Below, in pieces: positions 1 through 8,859 of a stretch of DNA of 64,000 bases. Position 1 is the stretch's first letter. The number at the start of each line of letters is the position of its first letter. The stretch is from Arthrobacter sp. cf158 (GTDB taxonomy: Bacteria; Actinomycetota; Actinomycetes; Actinomycetales; Micrococcaceae), in NCBI RefSeq assembly GCF_900106835.1, contig NZ_FNNR01000003.1, positions 444,381 to 508,380 of the forward strand, given 5' to 3'. A model generated the notes under the pieces. That model was not told where the DNA came from. It did no database searches and saw nothing but the letters and a program-made list of their open reading frames with translations. The translations under genes and the position numbers were made by a program.

Positions 1-339
1 CACTTCCTCCGGCGGGAGACCGGCGTGATGAAAGTCGCGGGCAATCGCGATGAGTTGTTCCTCATCGATGATGGTGAGTGTCTTCTTCCCATGGGCCAGT
101 CTGCAGTGGGATGACCCGATTGCTTGGGCAGCCGCGAGGGTCACCAACTCGTAGCGGCGCAGGCCCAGCGATGAACTGATGGCCTGTGTCAGGGCTTCCC
201 ACACCACATGCGCCTCTGGATTCAGGCTCATTGCCTTGGTGTGGCTGGGAACGTACCCCATGGATTTGACGTCTGCGGCGTAGATTTCAGCGGTCAGGCC
301 GGTAGCTTCGCCTTCGGAGGGCGCTGTGAGGATGGACAT
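1..339 (-). CDS. Carboxymuconolactone decarboxylase/AhpD-like protein, C-terminus cut by window edge
   Basis: The first 113 codons are visible, from an ATG at 339 leftward to the window edge, with no stop. Around residues 58-80 the protein reads RRYELVTLAAAQAIGSSHC followed by RLAHGKK, which is the helix-turn-helix redox region of the CMD/AhpD fold. In AhpD this region carries CxxC and a downstream His. Here only one Cys remains (SSHCxxxH), so a two-cysteine peroxidase cycle is unlikely from this motif alone. Known members are alkylhydroperoxidase-like or gamma-carboxymuconolactone decarboxylases. The exact substrate cannot be read, and the rest of the gene lies outside the window. Confidence 0.72.
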   Translation of the reverse strand, partial: MSILTAPSEGEATGLTAEIYAADVKSMGYVPSHTKAMSLNPEAHVVWEALTQAISSSLGLRRYELVTLAAAQAIGSSHCRLAHGKKTLTIIDEEQLIAIARDFHHAGLPPEEV

Positions 340-385
340 GCCGGCTATTTTGGCCCTGCCTTCGACTTTTGTAAATGAGCAGGCC

Positions 386-1798
386 CTAGAAGGAGGGAAC
401 CGTGAACCCGAGCCCCAACAGGCCCCTGCCTGACTGCTCAATAATCGGATCGATGCTCAGCGTTGGATGATTCAGCAGAACGTTCACATCCCGCTGGATG
501 CGCTGCAGGGGGTGGGACAACCTGTGGGCACTGCCACCCGATGCCGAAGCGATGAGGCGGACCGCTTCCTCCGATGCTTGACCGCTGAGGGCCAAGGACA
601 AGCGGTAACTGGCTCGTTCGTGGTCGGTAGGCTCCCCACCGGGCCGATCCTGTGCAGACACAAGGATCTGAACGGCTTCCTGCCAGTGCAGGCGTGCCGT
701 GGTGACCACGCCGAATGCTTGGGAGAAACGAGCTTGGGCAAGCACGGAATCTGCCTGACGCGATTCGGTAGTGTTTTTCACCTTCAGGACCATGAGCTGA
801 TCCCGGAAGAGCTCGATCGCATACTCAGCGCTCCCCAACGCCGTGGAGGGTGCCACCATGTTCAGCAATGCCGCCATGGGCGTGCGCAGTAAGGGGTCCG
901 GATGGATCAGGCTGCCAGGGTTGCTGGCCGCGCTTAACAACTGCCAGTCCACCACCCGATGCTCCGGGACAAACAGTCCGTCGGCCCGGAGGTCGTTACT
1001 GCCGGTCCCCCGCAGCCCGGCCGTATGCCAGGCGTCCAGCAACTCCAGCGCGCCGACCGGCACCAGGGCCTGCAGGCGCACACCGTCGCATTGAACTGCC
1101 AGCAGCGCCCATTCCGAATGCATCACCCCGGACGCAAAGCTCCAATGTCCCGAGATGGAGAAGCCGCCCGGAACTCTCGTTGCCTCGCCGACGGGAGCTC
1201 CGGTGGCAGCCGCCAGGGGCACAGCACCCTGGCCGAAGACTTCATTTTGCACCCGACGTGGCCAGCGCGCCAGCATCCAGACGTGCTCCATCAGGTGTCC
1301 GGTTGTCCATGCAGTGGATGCGCATCCACGGGCCAAGCGCCGAATCACCTCAACGTACGTCTCCACGCCCATGCCGTAGCCACCGTGTGCTTGAGGGGCC
1401 AGGACGCGAAAGACCCCTGCCGACGTCAACTCTTCCACCGTGGACTCCGGCAAACGGCGAAGATGCTCCGTCTCCTCAGCGCGTTGGCGTAGGCGCGGGA
1501 TCAACGTATCCACGAGGTTGATCACGTGATCGTGGCCTGGACCAGCACTGTGAGTCTCTGCAGGAAACTCCACGGTGTGTCCGGTTCGGCCTCCATCATG
1601 TTCCCTGCCATACGTGAGGCCATGTAAGGTCATGGCCTCCGCCGTTGCGGTGAACCCCTCCGCACATCGCTGCGGTGTTGACACATTGCTCCGGACGATA
1701 GCCTTGGGCGCGGAGCCGGGCTGCTGTGGGATCTCAAGGCAGGCGGTCATCAGGGGGTCCTCGACATTCGACGAAAAAGGCATTGGTTGAAGCTTCAA
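386..1798 (-). CDS. Acyl-CoA dehydrogenase-fold flavin-dependent oxygenase (HsaA/HpaB/DszC-like)
   Basis: The C-terminal ~390 residues follow the group D flavin monooxygenase pattern. An N-terminal helical part (LPESTVEELTSAGVFRVL) is followed by the GGYGM segment, a middle beta domain (STAWTTGH; GHWSFASG; GLRGTGSND) and a C-terminal helical bundle with ASGGSAHRLSHPLQRIQRDV. Such enzymes use reduced FMN/FAD from a separate reductase to hydroxylate aromatic or sulfur compounds. No reductase is adjacent. The frame opens with TTG at 1798 and has in-frame ATGs at 1783, 1750 and 1633. The first ~70 residues have no recognisable family sequence, so the true start may be downstream. A perfect 12-bp palindrome sits exactly at the TTG. 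Substrate unknown. Confidence 0.75.
   Translation of the reverse strand: MKLQPMPFSSNVEDPLMTACLEIPQQPGSAPKAIVRSNVSTPQRCAEGFTATAEAMTLHGLTYGREHDGGRTGHTVEFPAETHSAGPGHDHVINLVDTLIPRLRQRAEETEHLRRLPESTVEELTSAGVFRVLAPQAHGGYGMGVETYVEVIRRLARGCASTAWTTGHLMEHVWMLARWPRRVQNEVFGQGAVPLAAATGAPVGEATRVPGGFSISGHWSFASGVMHSEWALLAVQCDGVRLQALVPVGALELLDAWHTAGLRGTGSNDLRADGLFVPEHRVVDWQLLSAASNPGSLIHPDPLLRTPMAALLNMVAPSTALGSAEYAIELFRDQLMVLKVKNTTESRQADSVLAQARFSQAFGVVTTARLHWQEAVQILVSAQDRPGGEPTDHERASYRLSLALSGQASEEAVRLIASASGGSAHRLSHPLQRIQRDVNVLLNHPTLSIDPIIEQSGRGLLGLGFTVPSF
1787..1798. promoter_or_regulatory. Perfect 12-bp palindrome at the 5' end of the flavin oxygenase gene
   Basis: TTGAAGCTTCAA reads identically on both strands. 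It lies in the short divergent region between the leftward oxygenase and the rightward small gene at 1938. It could be an operator for an unlinked regulator. If so, the oxygenase start is downstream of it rather than the TTG at 1798. Chance occurrence of a 12-bp palindrome in 64 kb is possible. Confidence 0.3.
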
Positions 1799-1937
1799 GT
1801 TACGCTACATCGCATTGCTTGAGCCTGCAACTAAATGACACCGAAAGTAGTCACATGGGCCAGACTGAACACACCCCCAAAGAAAGCGCGGACTCGCCAT
1901 GATCCCCCTGCAGCAGGACCCCCAAGGATTTATCCGC

Positions 1938-2159
1938 ATGAACAGGCATTTCCCGGCAACCGCCGCAGTGGCCGTCAACTTTGCCGACGGTACCCAGGAA
2001 GTCTTCACAGGGCGCCGACTCAACGAAATCTACGACGAAGCGCTTGCGGCCTACCGCGCGGGCAACAACCTGGACGCGAAAGGATTCTCCCGTGGCCCGC
2101 AGAAGAAGGTCCAGCAGGGCATAGAGTTCGTTCCCGTGTCTCCAGGAATGGCCAGCTGA
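1938..2159 (+). CDS. Small conserved-looking hypothetical protein (73 aa)
   Basis: The reading frame has the strong G/C third-position bias of its neighbours and ends one base before the convergent stop of the DksA-like gene. The ATG at 1938 (MNRHFPATAAVAVNFADG) has an AAGGA at a usable distance. An ATG at 1899 would add 13 residues but has no evident ribosome binding site. The product is soluble, with no signal peptide or membrane segment. A central helix-like part reads LNEIYDEALAAYRAG, followed by a basic stretch (SRGPQKKVQQG). I do not recognise a family. The coding call rests on codon bias and gene packing. Confidence 0.6.
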   Translation: MNRHFPATAAVAVNFADGTQEVFTGRRLNEIYDEALAAYRAGNNLDAKGFSRGPQKKVQQGIEFVPVSPGMAS

Positions 2160-2160
2160 A

Positions 2161-2514
2161 TCAAGCCCTGCCGGCCGCGTGGGCCACGCAGAAGGGCGTC
2201 CATGGCCGGGCTTCAAGCCGCCCTTCCGGGATGGCACGGCCACAGACGGCACAGTAACCGTACCTTCCGTCTGCAATGCGGCCCAGCGCCTCCTCAATCT
2301 GCCCCAGGCCTGCTTTGCTTTGGGACAGAAGCGCCGAGGCCTGCGACAACTCAAAGGCGATGGTGCTGCCTTCCGGATCATGCTCATCATCCACATTGGA
2401 GTCCACCCGGGCGGCAGCCACCGAGCTGATGTCGCTCCTCAAAGCCGCAAGCAGGGCGAGTTTCCGCTCGCGCTCCGCCTCCAGGAGTTCCCGGAAACGG
2501 GCTACGTCAACCAT
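2161..2514 (-). CDS. TraR/DksA-type zinc finger protein
   Basis: This 117-residue protein has an N-terminal acidic/basic helical hairpin (RFRELLEAERERKLALLAAL) and a C-terminal finger. The finger is CAVC, 17 residues, then CVAH, a Cx2Cx17Cx2H arrangement in which the usual fourth Cys is His. Family members bind in the secondary channel of RNA polymerase and modulate initiation. Short actinobacterial members are mostly uncharacterised. The GRYGYC lead-in and the ARP segment are typical of the family. It converges with the small gene to the left and lies 23 bp from the PPOX-type gene upstream on the same strand, so the two may be cotranscribed. Confidence 0.85.
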   Translation of the reverse strand: MVDVARFRELLEAERERKLALLAALRSDISSVAAARVDSNVDDEHDPEGSTIAFELSQASALLSQSKAGLGQIEEALGRIADGRYGYCAVCGRAIPEGRLEARPWTPFCVAHAAGRA

Positions 2515-2537
2515 CGGCGCTCGACGCTAAATGCAAT

Positions 2538-3020
2538 TCACAGTTCCACCGTGCCACTTTCACCGACGCTCATCCGGGAGTCGGTGACCTTGGACTTGAC
2601 CCACTGAATCACTGTTGCCATGGTGCCTCCCGGGCTGGTCCAATACTCCGCAGACTCGGAGTCGACCCGGATCAGGCAAACCTCGGGTGATTCAGGGCCG
2701 TCCGGGTACCAGGCCTCTACTACCTGATTCCACATCCCGCGGATCTTGGCACGGTCTGTCACCACGTGGGCAGTTCCGGCAACGGAAACCCATTCCGTGC
2801 TTTTGCCGAAGGATACATTGACCCTGGAATCGGCACGCAGCTGCGCCACCTGGGATGTGCCGAGCCCGGTGAAGAACCACAGATCGCCGTCCTCCTGGAC
2901 TTCCTGGACAGCGAGGGGCCGGCTGACAAGTGCGCCTTCCGCATTAATGGTGGTCAGCATGCCAATCCTGGAATTATTGATGATATCCGTGACTTTCTTG
3001 ATGCCCTGCTCTTCAGCCAT
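2538..3020 (-). CDS. Pyridoxamine 5'-phosphate oxidase-related general stress protein
   Basis: The 160-residue protein matches the general stress protein 26 branch of the FMN-binding split barrel. Visible pieces are IGMLTTINAEGALVSRPL, the DLWFFTG strand, VNVSFGK and the C-terminal region with WTSPGG. These proteins bind FMN or F420-like cofactors as dimers and act in oxidative or general stress. The precise reaction is not readable. An AAAGGGG-type ribosome binding site precedes the ATG at 3020. The leader contains a 7-bp stem (3041-3059) and an imperfect inverted repeat (3071-3092), both possible control elements. Confidence 0.85.
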   Translation of the reverse strand: MAEEQGIKKVTDIINNSRIGMLTTINAEGALVSRPLAVQEVQEDGDLWFFTGLGTSQVAQLRADSRVNVSFGKSTEWVSVAGTAHVVTDRAKIRGMWNQVVEAWYPDGPESPEVCLIRVDSESAEYWTSPGGTMATVIQWVKSKVTDSRMSVGESGTVEL

Positions 3021-3040
3021 TCCGGGCCCCTTTCGTCCGC

Positions 3041-3092
3041 AGCGGGGTCGATCCCCGCTCGTCAGCCTATTAGTAAGTCTCCTTATTTACTA
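3041..3092 (-). promoter_or_regulatory. Leader hairpin and inverted repeat upstream of the PPOX-type gene
   Basis: AGCGGGG at 3041-3047 pairs with CCCCGCT at 3053-3059. Slightly further upstream, TAGTAA (3071-3076) and TTACTA (3087-3092) form an inverted repeat in an unusually AT-rich patch. That patch is also the likely promoter region of this divergent intergenic space. The function is inferred from position only. The rest of the 237-bp interval to 3258 shows nothing else I can name. Confidence 0.3.
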
Positions 3093-3257
3093 GTTTTCCT
3101 TCCAACCGTCCCCGTCGCGCACCGAGGATGCAAGGCGTTGCATGGACGGGGAAACCTGCGGCTCATTGGGAATCATGGCGGCTCCCCGCCCGTTTCTTTC
3201 AGCAGAAGACCCGCCTCCTGCGGGCACCTGAAACGACAGGAAGTTTGGGGACTGACC

Positions 3258-3695
3258 ATGACGTTGAACGAGACGATAGCCCGCCTCCGCGCCGGACACC
3301 TGATGGTCCGCGACGCCGGAGAGTGGGACGCGCTGTCCACGGAACTCGGCGCCGCCTACATCACCAACGACGACGAACTGGTGGAACAGCTGCGTCCACC
3401 GTTCCTCCAGTCCTGGAGGACCGTCACAAGGTACGTCCTCCGTGACATGTTCGAGTCTGCGGAAATTGACGTCACCGAACCCGGCCATCCCTGGGGAATC
3501 GCAACGCTCACCGGAAACGGAACCACGGCGGAACCGCTTCTCTGCTTTCCAGGCTCAACACACGGCGGCTCAGTTGAGGCTGCCGGGGTCCACGGTATCC
3601 GCCTCATGACCTTTGAAGAGACCATGGCCCACTACACCAACTGCCTGGAACACCTCCTTGCCCGTGAGAACGCGCAGGCTGAACTGCCCCGCTAA
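3258..3695 (+). CDS. Hypothetical protein (145 aa)
   Basis: This soluble protein starts MTLNETIARLRAGHL, has no signal peptide or membrane segment, and keeps the local codon bias throughout. The open frame extends upstream to 2766, but that part overlaps the PPOX-type gene. The ATG at 3258, after a G-rich stretch, is therefore the sensible start. The N-terminal half contains a Trp-rich segment (LQSWRTVTRYVLRDMFE) and the C-terminal half a short helix pair. The stop overlaps the stop of the convergent reductase gene by four bases. I do not recognise a domain. Confidence 0.65.
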   Translation: MTLNETIARLRAGHLMVRDAGEWDALSTELGAAYITNDDELVEQLRPPFLQSWRTVTRYVLRDMFESAEIDVTEPGHPWGIATLTGNGTTAEPLLCFPGSTHGGSVEAAGVHGIRLMTFEETMAHYTNCLEHLLARENAQAELPR

Positions 3696-4306
3696 TCCCG
3701 GCTCAGGGGTGAATCGATAACGCGGGGAACGTACTCCAGCAACTGGAGACGCCCGTCAAACGTCCGGCTCTGGATCATGTCCAGGGCTACATCCGGGTAC
3801 CCGTCGTAGATCCGTTCGCGGCCCGTCTTCCCCGTGATCACGGGAAAGACAACCAGACGGTACCTGTCCACGAGGCCTGCCTTGAGCAGCGAACGGCAAA
3901 GGCTCAGGCTGCCGAGTGTACTGAACGTGCCCGCCCGGCTCCGCTTCAATTCCCTTACGGCCTCCACGGCGTCCCCTGAAATCAGCTCGGAGTTGGGCCA
4001 CACCAGGGGTTCGGTGAGTGTGGAGGAGAAAATGATCTTGGGCATGGCCGCCAAGCCCGTCAAACTCGCACCCTCTTCCTCCGAAAACCCGGAGCTGTCT
4101 TCCGAGGCTTCCTGGGACATGCCGGCCATCACCCGATAGGTATTGGCGCCCATGAGGGTGGTGAAATCCTGCTTTCCTTCTTCCTCGAGCCAGGCCAGGT
4201 ACTCCGGCCCCTCCAGTCCCCACCAGCCGGGCCAACCTTCGGCTGAGGCGTAGCCGTCAAGGGAAATGATCAGGTCCACCATCAGGGTTGCGGTCGTCTC
4301 ACTCAT
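3692..4306 (-). CDS. Dihydrofolate reductase / RibD C-terminal domain family protein
   Basis: The 204-residue protein begins TTATLMVDLIISLDGYA, the first strand and Met20-like loop of the RibD-C/DHFR-like fold. It continues with LMGANTYRVM, the NADPH-binding strand-helix containing FSTLGSLSLCRSLLKAGLVD, and YRLVVFPVITGKTGRERI. The family reduces pterin- or pyrimidine-like substrates with NADPH. Stand-alone members of this type usually have unknown substrates and are not folate-pathway DHFR. The ATG at 4306 is preceded by a GGAGA-type site. No pathway partner is adjacent. Confidence 0.85.
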   Translation of the reverse strand: MSETTATLMVDLIISLDGYASAEGWPGWWGLEGPEYLAWLEEEGKQDFTTLMGANTYRVMAGMSQEASEDSSGFSEEEGASLTGLAAMPKIIFSSTLTEPLVWPNSELISGDAVEAVRELKRSRAGTFSTLGSLSLCRSLLKAGLVDRYRLVVFPVITGKTGRERIYDGYPDVALDMIQSRTFDGRLQLLEYVPRVIDSPLSRD

Positions 4307-4390
4307 AGCAGTCTCCTCAATTGAGCAATGCGCGTTGACCGTGCGCGGAAATGCTAGCCCCGGAGGGATCGGGCGTTCAAGAGGTCCACG

Positions 4391-4786
4391 CTAGAGGAGG
4401 AGAAGGACGAAGCCGCCCAGGGTACTCACGATCCCGACGCCAGTGAGTATCCAGCCCAGAATCAGAATGGTGTGGTCGTGGCGTGGCGGCTGGAGGGAAC
4501 ATCGCGAGGGGTGGCAAACGTCATAATGGACCAGCACAGCAGACGAAGCGATACTGCCGTCCTTGGCCGCAACGTCCAACAGGACCTTTTGTTCCTCGTT
4601 GGCTTGGTCCACCCATTGCAGGCCCAGGAAGCCCCCGGCGGCAAACTGCTCCCCTTGGGCGGTGACCCATTGGCACCGGCGTCTGGCGATAACCCACGCG
4701 ATGATCAAGAGGGGCACGCCGGGGACGAACCCCACCCACGTCATCATTTCCAGGATGGGGCCAAGGACATCCAGGGAACCGGCCAT
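4391..4786 (-). CDS. Hypothetical two-segment membrane protein
   Basis: This 131-residue protein has a hydrophobic segment near residues 13-35 (VGFVPGVPLLIIAWVIARRR) and another running to the very C-terminus (GWILTGVGIVSTLGGFVLLL). The central ~65 residues form a polar loop with YDVCHPSRCSLQPPRHDH, a Cys/His-rich patch that might bind a metal. The positive-inside pattern after segment one (RRRCQW) suggests that the loop is cytoplasmic. It stands alone between the reductase and the iron transporter operon. Family and function are not recognised. Confidence 0.6.
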   Translation of the reverse strand: MAGSLDVLGPILEMMTWVGFVPGVPLLIIAWVIARRRCQWVTAQGEQFAAGGFLGLQWVDQANEEQKVLLDVAAKDGSIASSAVLVHYDVCHPSRCSLQPPRHDHTILILGWILTGVGIVSTLGGFVLLLL

Positions 4787-4841
4787 GAGTTGATCCTAAG
4801 CGCAACTGATGAACCGGCTGCATCCGGTCCATTAAGAGTGG

Positions 4842-6980
4842 TCAGACGGTCCTGTCCGCCCTGGAACGCCACAGCAGGTAGACGAAGTACGGTGCACCCA
4901 CCAGCGCCGTCATGATGCCCGCGGGGATCTGCGCCGGGGCGATGACCGTTCTGCCGATCACGTCCGCGAACAACACCGTGCAGGCGCCAATAAGCGCTGC
5001 AACCGGGAGGACCCGTGCGTGCCGGGCGCCCACCAGTGTCCGGGCCGCATGGGGTGCCACAAGCCCAACGAAGGCAATAACGCCTACCGAAGAGACGGCG
5101 CCGGCAGTCAAAAGAACCGCCACGGAAAGGAGGAGCAACCGGGACCCGGACAAACCGATTCCCAGCACGCGGGGAGAGTCGTCATCAACCGCTATCAGGT
5201 CCAGATCACGGCGCATGCCCGCGAGAACGGGCAGGGCAAGCACCAGGGCCAGCAGCGGGGGCAGAACTGAGGCAAAGTTACGGCCGTAGGTAGAACCAGA
5301 CAGCCATGTCAGTGCCTTCGTCTGGTTGAACGGGTCAGTGGTCACCAGGAGAACAGTGATGGCGGCTGCCAGCCCTGCGGAAATGCCAATGCCGATCAAG
5401 ACCAGCTTGTTTTGTTGAAGCCCGCCCCGGAAAGCCAGCCCGAAGACCAGCATCGCGGACAGTGCCGCTCCCCCGAGCGCGGAGCCGGTAATCACCCAGG
5501 CACCTGCAGTGGGGACAGTGGTGATGACGATGATTGCTGCGAGGCCGCCACCGCCGGAGACGCCAAGAATTCCGGGCTCGGCCAGGGAATTGCGGGACAC
5601 CGCTTGAATCAAGGCGCCGGCCAGAGCCAGCGCAGCTCCGGCGAGTACAGCGGCAAGGACACGCGGCATCCGGGTTCCCAGTACAGCGCTGACGCGGTTT
5701 CCTGACTGACCGGTGAGCCAATTGACCAGGTCCCCCAGGAGTAGCTTCGCGTCGCCCAGCAGTGCGCCGGCCACCAGCAAACCGGTGAGCAAAACCAAGA
5801 GCCCGATCAACACGCCAAGGAAGAACCTGCGGGATCGAAGCTTTGCCAAGGCGTCACCGGCAACACTCAACCCGGCGTCGGACATCCGCATGGCCAGGAT
5901 GGCAAGGAATACGGCACCGAAGACTGTTGTAACGGCGCCGGTGGGCACTTCAACACCTGCCTGAGCGCCGAAGAGTCCACGAACCAGGACGTCCGCTCCG
6001 ATGACAACCACCGCACCGGCCAAGCCGGAGATGGGCAGCAGCGCCCTGTGTCGTCCCAGTCCTCCAAGACGCGAGGCCAGCAACCGCACGATGGCAGGCG
6101 CGCACAGGCCCACAAAACCGATCGGACCGGCGATGGTCACAGCAGCAGCGGACAGAACTACTGCAAGCACAACGGCGCCGACCCGGGCCAGGCGTGGATC
6201 CGCACCGGCCAGCCTTGAGGCATCATCGCCCAGACCCAAAAGATCCATCCGTCGGGCGAGGAGGAACAGGCCGGTTATGGCCAGAAGGACCACTGGCGTG
6301 AACTGGATCAGCTCATCGGTGCGTGACTGCGCAAGGCTGCCTTGGCCCCAGGCGTAAAGGCCAGTGGTCTCCTGGCTGAACAAAAGAAGGAATGCGCTGG
6401 TGGCCGAATGCAAGCCCAGGGCAAGTGCCGTACCGGCCAGCACCAAACGGATCGGGCCGCCATTTCCGTTCGCACCACCGCCGGACAAGGCAAGTACCAG
6501 CACTGCCGCGGCGAGGCCGCCGATGAAAGCGATGCCACCGGACAAGAGGGCCGGAAGAGTCAGGCCGAACGCGGCCACAGCAACAATCGCGAAGTGTGCG
6601 CCGGCGTTGACAGCGAGCGTATCAGGGGAAGCAAGGACGTTGCGGGTGGCCGACTGCAAAGCTGCGCCGGCCACCCCCAACGCGATACCGACCAACAGGC
6701 CGGCGAAAAGGCGCGGCACCCGCGAAGCAAGCAACACTGCGGTTTCCTGGTCTGTTCCGTCTCCGGTGAGAAGCCCCAACAACTGGAAAGGGCCGACGTC
6801 GGCCGTTCCTTGAGTCAGGTGAATCATGGAAAACAGGGCCAGAATAACTACTCCAACGCCAGCCACCAGGGCTGGACCGGAACGAAAGCGGCCGTCTCGT
6901 CCGGATGGCGCGGCTGGTACGGGAGCACCCGCCACGGCCGTGGGTACGGTCATGGCGGGCCTCTTCACAGTGTCGGTCAT
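4842..6980 (-). CDS. Iron-siderophore ABC transporter permease, fused FecC-FecD type
   Basis: At 712 residues this is twice the usual FecCD/BtuC-like permease, and two complete halves can be followed. The first has GVAGAALQSATRNVLASPDTLAVNAGA and the EAA-type segment near GPIGFVGLCAPAIVR. The second has AGALIQAVSRNSLAEPGILGVSGGGG and GVIAFVGLVAPHAAR. The halves are joined around residues 350-390. About 20 membrane spans are expected, so one chain would form the whole pore, as in FhuB. It starts 10 bp after the lipoprotein gene and closes the ATPase-lipoprotein-permease operon under the iron box at 8860-8878. The exact siderophore cannot be read. Confidence 0.93.
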   Translation of the reverse strand: MTDTVKRPAMTVPTAVAGAPVPAAPSGRDGRFRSGPALVAGVGVVILALFSMIHLTQGTADVGPFQLLGLLTGDGTDQETAVLLASRVPRLFAGLLVGIALGVAGAALQSATRNVLASPDTLAVNAGAHFAIVAVAAFGLTLPALLSGGIAFIGGLAAAVLVLALSGGGANGNGGPIRLVLAGTALALGLHSATSAFLLLFSQETTGLYAWGQGSLAQSRTDELIQFTPVVLLAITGLFLLARRMDLLGLGDDASRLAGADPRLARVGAVVLAVVLSAAAVTIAGPIGFVGLCAPAIVRLLASRLGGLGRHRALLPISGLAGAVVVIGADVLVRGLFGAQAGVEVPTGAVTTVFGAVFLAILAMRMSDAGLSVAGDALAKLRSRRFFLGVLIGLLVLLTGLLVAGALLGDAKLLLGDLVNWLTGQSGNRVSAVLGTRMPRVLAAVLAGAALALAGALIQAVSRNSLAEPGILGVSGGGGLAAIIVITTVPTAGAWVITGSALGGAALSAMLVFGLAFRGGLQQNKLVLIGIGISAGLAAAITVLLVTTDPFNQTKALTWLSGSTYGRNFASVLPPLLALVLALPVLAGMRRDLDLIAVDDDSPRVLGIGLSGSRLLLLSVAVLLTAGAVSSVGVIAFVGLVAPHAARTLVGARHARVLPVAALIGACTVLFADVIGRTVIAPAQIPAGIMTALVGAPYFVYLLWRSRADRTV

Positions 6981-6990
6981 GCGGGTGGGA

Positions 6991-7965
6991 CTACTTGGTC
7001 AGCGTCGCGACGATTGCGTCGACGTACTGCGTCATCGAAGCAGGTCCACCGAACATCCAGATGCCGTCGGCGAGGCGGTGAACCTTGCCCGAGGCGACGA
7101 ACGGAAGCGACTTCCACACGGCGTTGTCAGTCAGCTGCTCGGTGAAATCGCCATCGGCACTGTTGGTGATGTAGACGAAGTGGTCAGCGTTGATTGCGGT
7201 GAGGCCTTCGACGTCGGTGGAACCCAGGCCATACGCGGGGTCACCTTCAACCGTCCAAGGGTTGACGAGCCCCAGCTCGGTGTTGATATCCGCCAGCAGG
7301 GAACCCTTGGTGAACGGACGGACGGAAACCTTGCCATCCGCCACCCAGCCGTCGGCGAACGCTACGCGGGATCCACCCAGGCCGGCTTTCTCGAGATCTG
7401 CCTTGCCCTTGGCGACAGCGGCATCAAAGGCCGCGATGGCTTCGTCGGCTTTCTTCTCTGTACCGGTTGCCTTGGCGACCAGCTTGAGGTTGTCCTCGGC
7501 CTGCGCGATCTGGCGGCTGCCGTCTGCGGACTTCACCACAACCACCGGAGCCAATTCTTCGAGCTGCTTGATGACGGGTTCGGCGAGGTCGGTGGTGGCG
7601 ACGATGAGGTCAGGATCCAGCGACGCGATGGTGTCGAAGCTGGGCTCGTTGCGGGTTCCGATGTCCGTTGGGGTGCTGTCCAGCTTGCCGGCCGTAACCC
7701 AGGCGTTGTAGCCCTTGACGTCCGCGACGCCCACCGGCATGACGCCCAGTGTGGTCAGGTTTTCCACCACGTTCCATTCGGTGCCGATCACGCGTTTGGC
7801 GGGCGCGTCGAGTTTGACTTCGGTGCCGCGGGCATCAGTCACCGTGACGGGTTCTCCGGCAGCGGCAGTATTCGATGCCGAGCTTGCCGGGCCTTCGGTG
7901 GTGCCGCAACCGGTGAGCAGGATTGCCAGGGCGGCAGTTGCAGCCAGGGCCTTGTGGATCTTCAT
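6991..7965 (-). CDS. Iron-siderophore ABC transporter substrate-binding lipoprotein
   Basis: The ATG at 7965 gives MKIHKALAATAALAILLTGC, a lipoprotein signal peptide with the lipidated Cys at residue 20. The frame's earlier ATG at 7986 would only add residues before a good signal. The mature part follows the FepB/FhuD class III fold: VTVTDARGTEVKLDAPAKRV, a DPDLIVAT strand, a long backbone helix and the C-terminal lobe ending in VDAIVATL. It would capture ferric siderophore outside the membrane and deliver it to the fused permease encoded just downstream. It is the middle gene of the iron-box operon. Confidence 0.92.
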   Translation of the reverse strand: MKIHKALAATAALAILLTGCGTTEGPASSASNTAAAGEPVTVTDARGTEVKLDAPAKRVIGTEWNVVENLTTLGVMPVGVADVKGYNAWVTAGKLDSTPTDIGTRNEPSFDTIASLDPDLIVATTDLAEPVIKQLEELAPVVVVKSADGSRQIAQAEDNLKLVAKATGTEKKADEAIAAFDAAVAKGKADLEKAGLGGSRVAFADGWVADGKVSVRPFTKGSLLADINTELGLVNPWTVEGDPAYGLGSTDVEGLTAINADHFVYITNSADGDFTEQLTDNAVWKSLPFVASGKVHRLADGIWMFGGPASMTQYVDAIVATLTK

Positions 7966-8020
7966 GGACACAGGGGTCCCTTTCATATGTGAGGGTTGAC
8001 TCGTTGGGGTGATGCTGTGG

Positions 8021-8848
8021 TTACTGGTTATTGCTGTGCCGTCCGACGGCGCGGGTGCGCAGCCTGCCGGTCAGGGGGTCGGTGTGGGTGACGATGGGGA
8101 TTGAGTAAACCTCAGTCAGGAGCTCAGCATCGAGGGCCTCGTGCGCTGGCCCTGCGGCAGCGATACGGCCTGCGGACAGGACCACCACGTGATCGGCCAG
8201 AGCGGCTGCCTCATCGAGGTCGTGCAGTACAACGCCGATGGCCACACCGTGAACACGCGCGAGATCGTGCACAAGATCGAAGATCTCCACCTTGTAGCGC
8301 AGATCCAGGTGGTTGGTTGGCTCATCGAGCAGGAGCACCGAAGTGTCTTGGGCGAGGCAGCTTGCCAACCACACGCGTTGCAGTTGGCCGCCCGACAGTT
8401 CGTGAACGCCGCGGCTTCCCAACTCAGCAACGCCCGTCAGCTGCATGGCGCGATCGACGGCGGCAGGACCCTCGGGATCGGCAGCCCGCCACCGTCCACG
8501 GTAAGGATGGCGGCCGAACTCGACCACGTCACGAACGCTCAGGCCATGAGGTACTGGCCGGCTCTGCGAGAGCAAAGTCACGTGACGCGCAAAGTCGCTT
8601 CGCTTCATCATGAGGGCATCGCTTGCTTCGCCGTCTGCAGGGCGGACGGTCACGGTACCGGAGGTTGCCTCGTGCAGCCGGGCCAGAGCCCGCAACAGTG
8701 TGGACTTGCCGCTGCCGTTCGGACCCACCAGGGCTACGATGCGGCCCGGTTCGAGGCGAAGCCCGGCACCGTGCACCACGTCCTTGTCCCCATAACGGAG
8801 GACGAGGTCGGTGGCTTCAAGCCCGGAGAGTTCGTTCAGTTCAATCAC
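8021..8848 (-). CDS. Iron-siderophore ABC transporter ATP-binding protein
   Basis: The 275-residue ATPase shows Walker A GPNGSGKST near residue 42, the Q-loop SQSRPVPHGL, the signature LSGGQLQRV, Walker B VLLLDEPTNHLD and a switch His in VLHDLDEAA. This is the FecE/FhuC subtype. The start is a GTG at 8848 with no visible ribosome binding site. A TAATCT hexamer on the minus strand (8857-8862) lies so close that a leaderless transcript is plausible. The overlapping iron box predicts repression by IdeR/DmdR when iron is plentiful. It is the first gene of the importer operon. Confidence 0.93.
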   Translation of the reverse strand: MIELNELSGLEATDLVLRYGDKDVVHGAGLRLEPGRIVALVGPNGSGKSTLLRALARLHEATSGTVTVRPADGEASDALMMKRSDFARHVTLLSQSRPVPHGLSVRDVVEFGRHPYRGRWRAADPEGPAAVDRAMQLTGVAELGSRGVHELSGGQLQRVWLASCLAQDTSVLLLDEPTNHLDLRYKVEIFDLVHDLARVHGVAIGVVLHDLDEAAALADHVVVLSAGRIAAAGPAHEALDAELLTEVYSIPIVTHTDPLTGRLRTRAVGRHSNNQ

Positions 8849-8859
8849 AAAATGAAAGA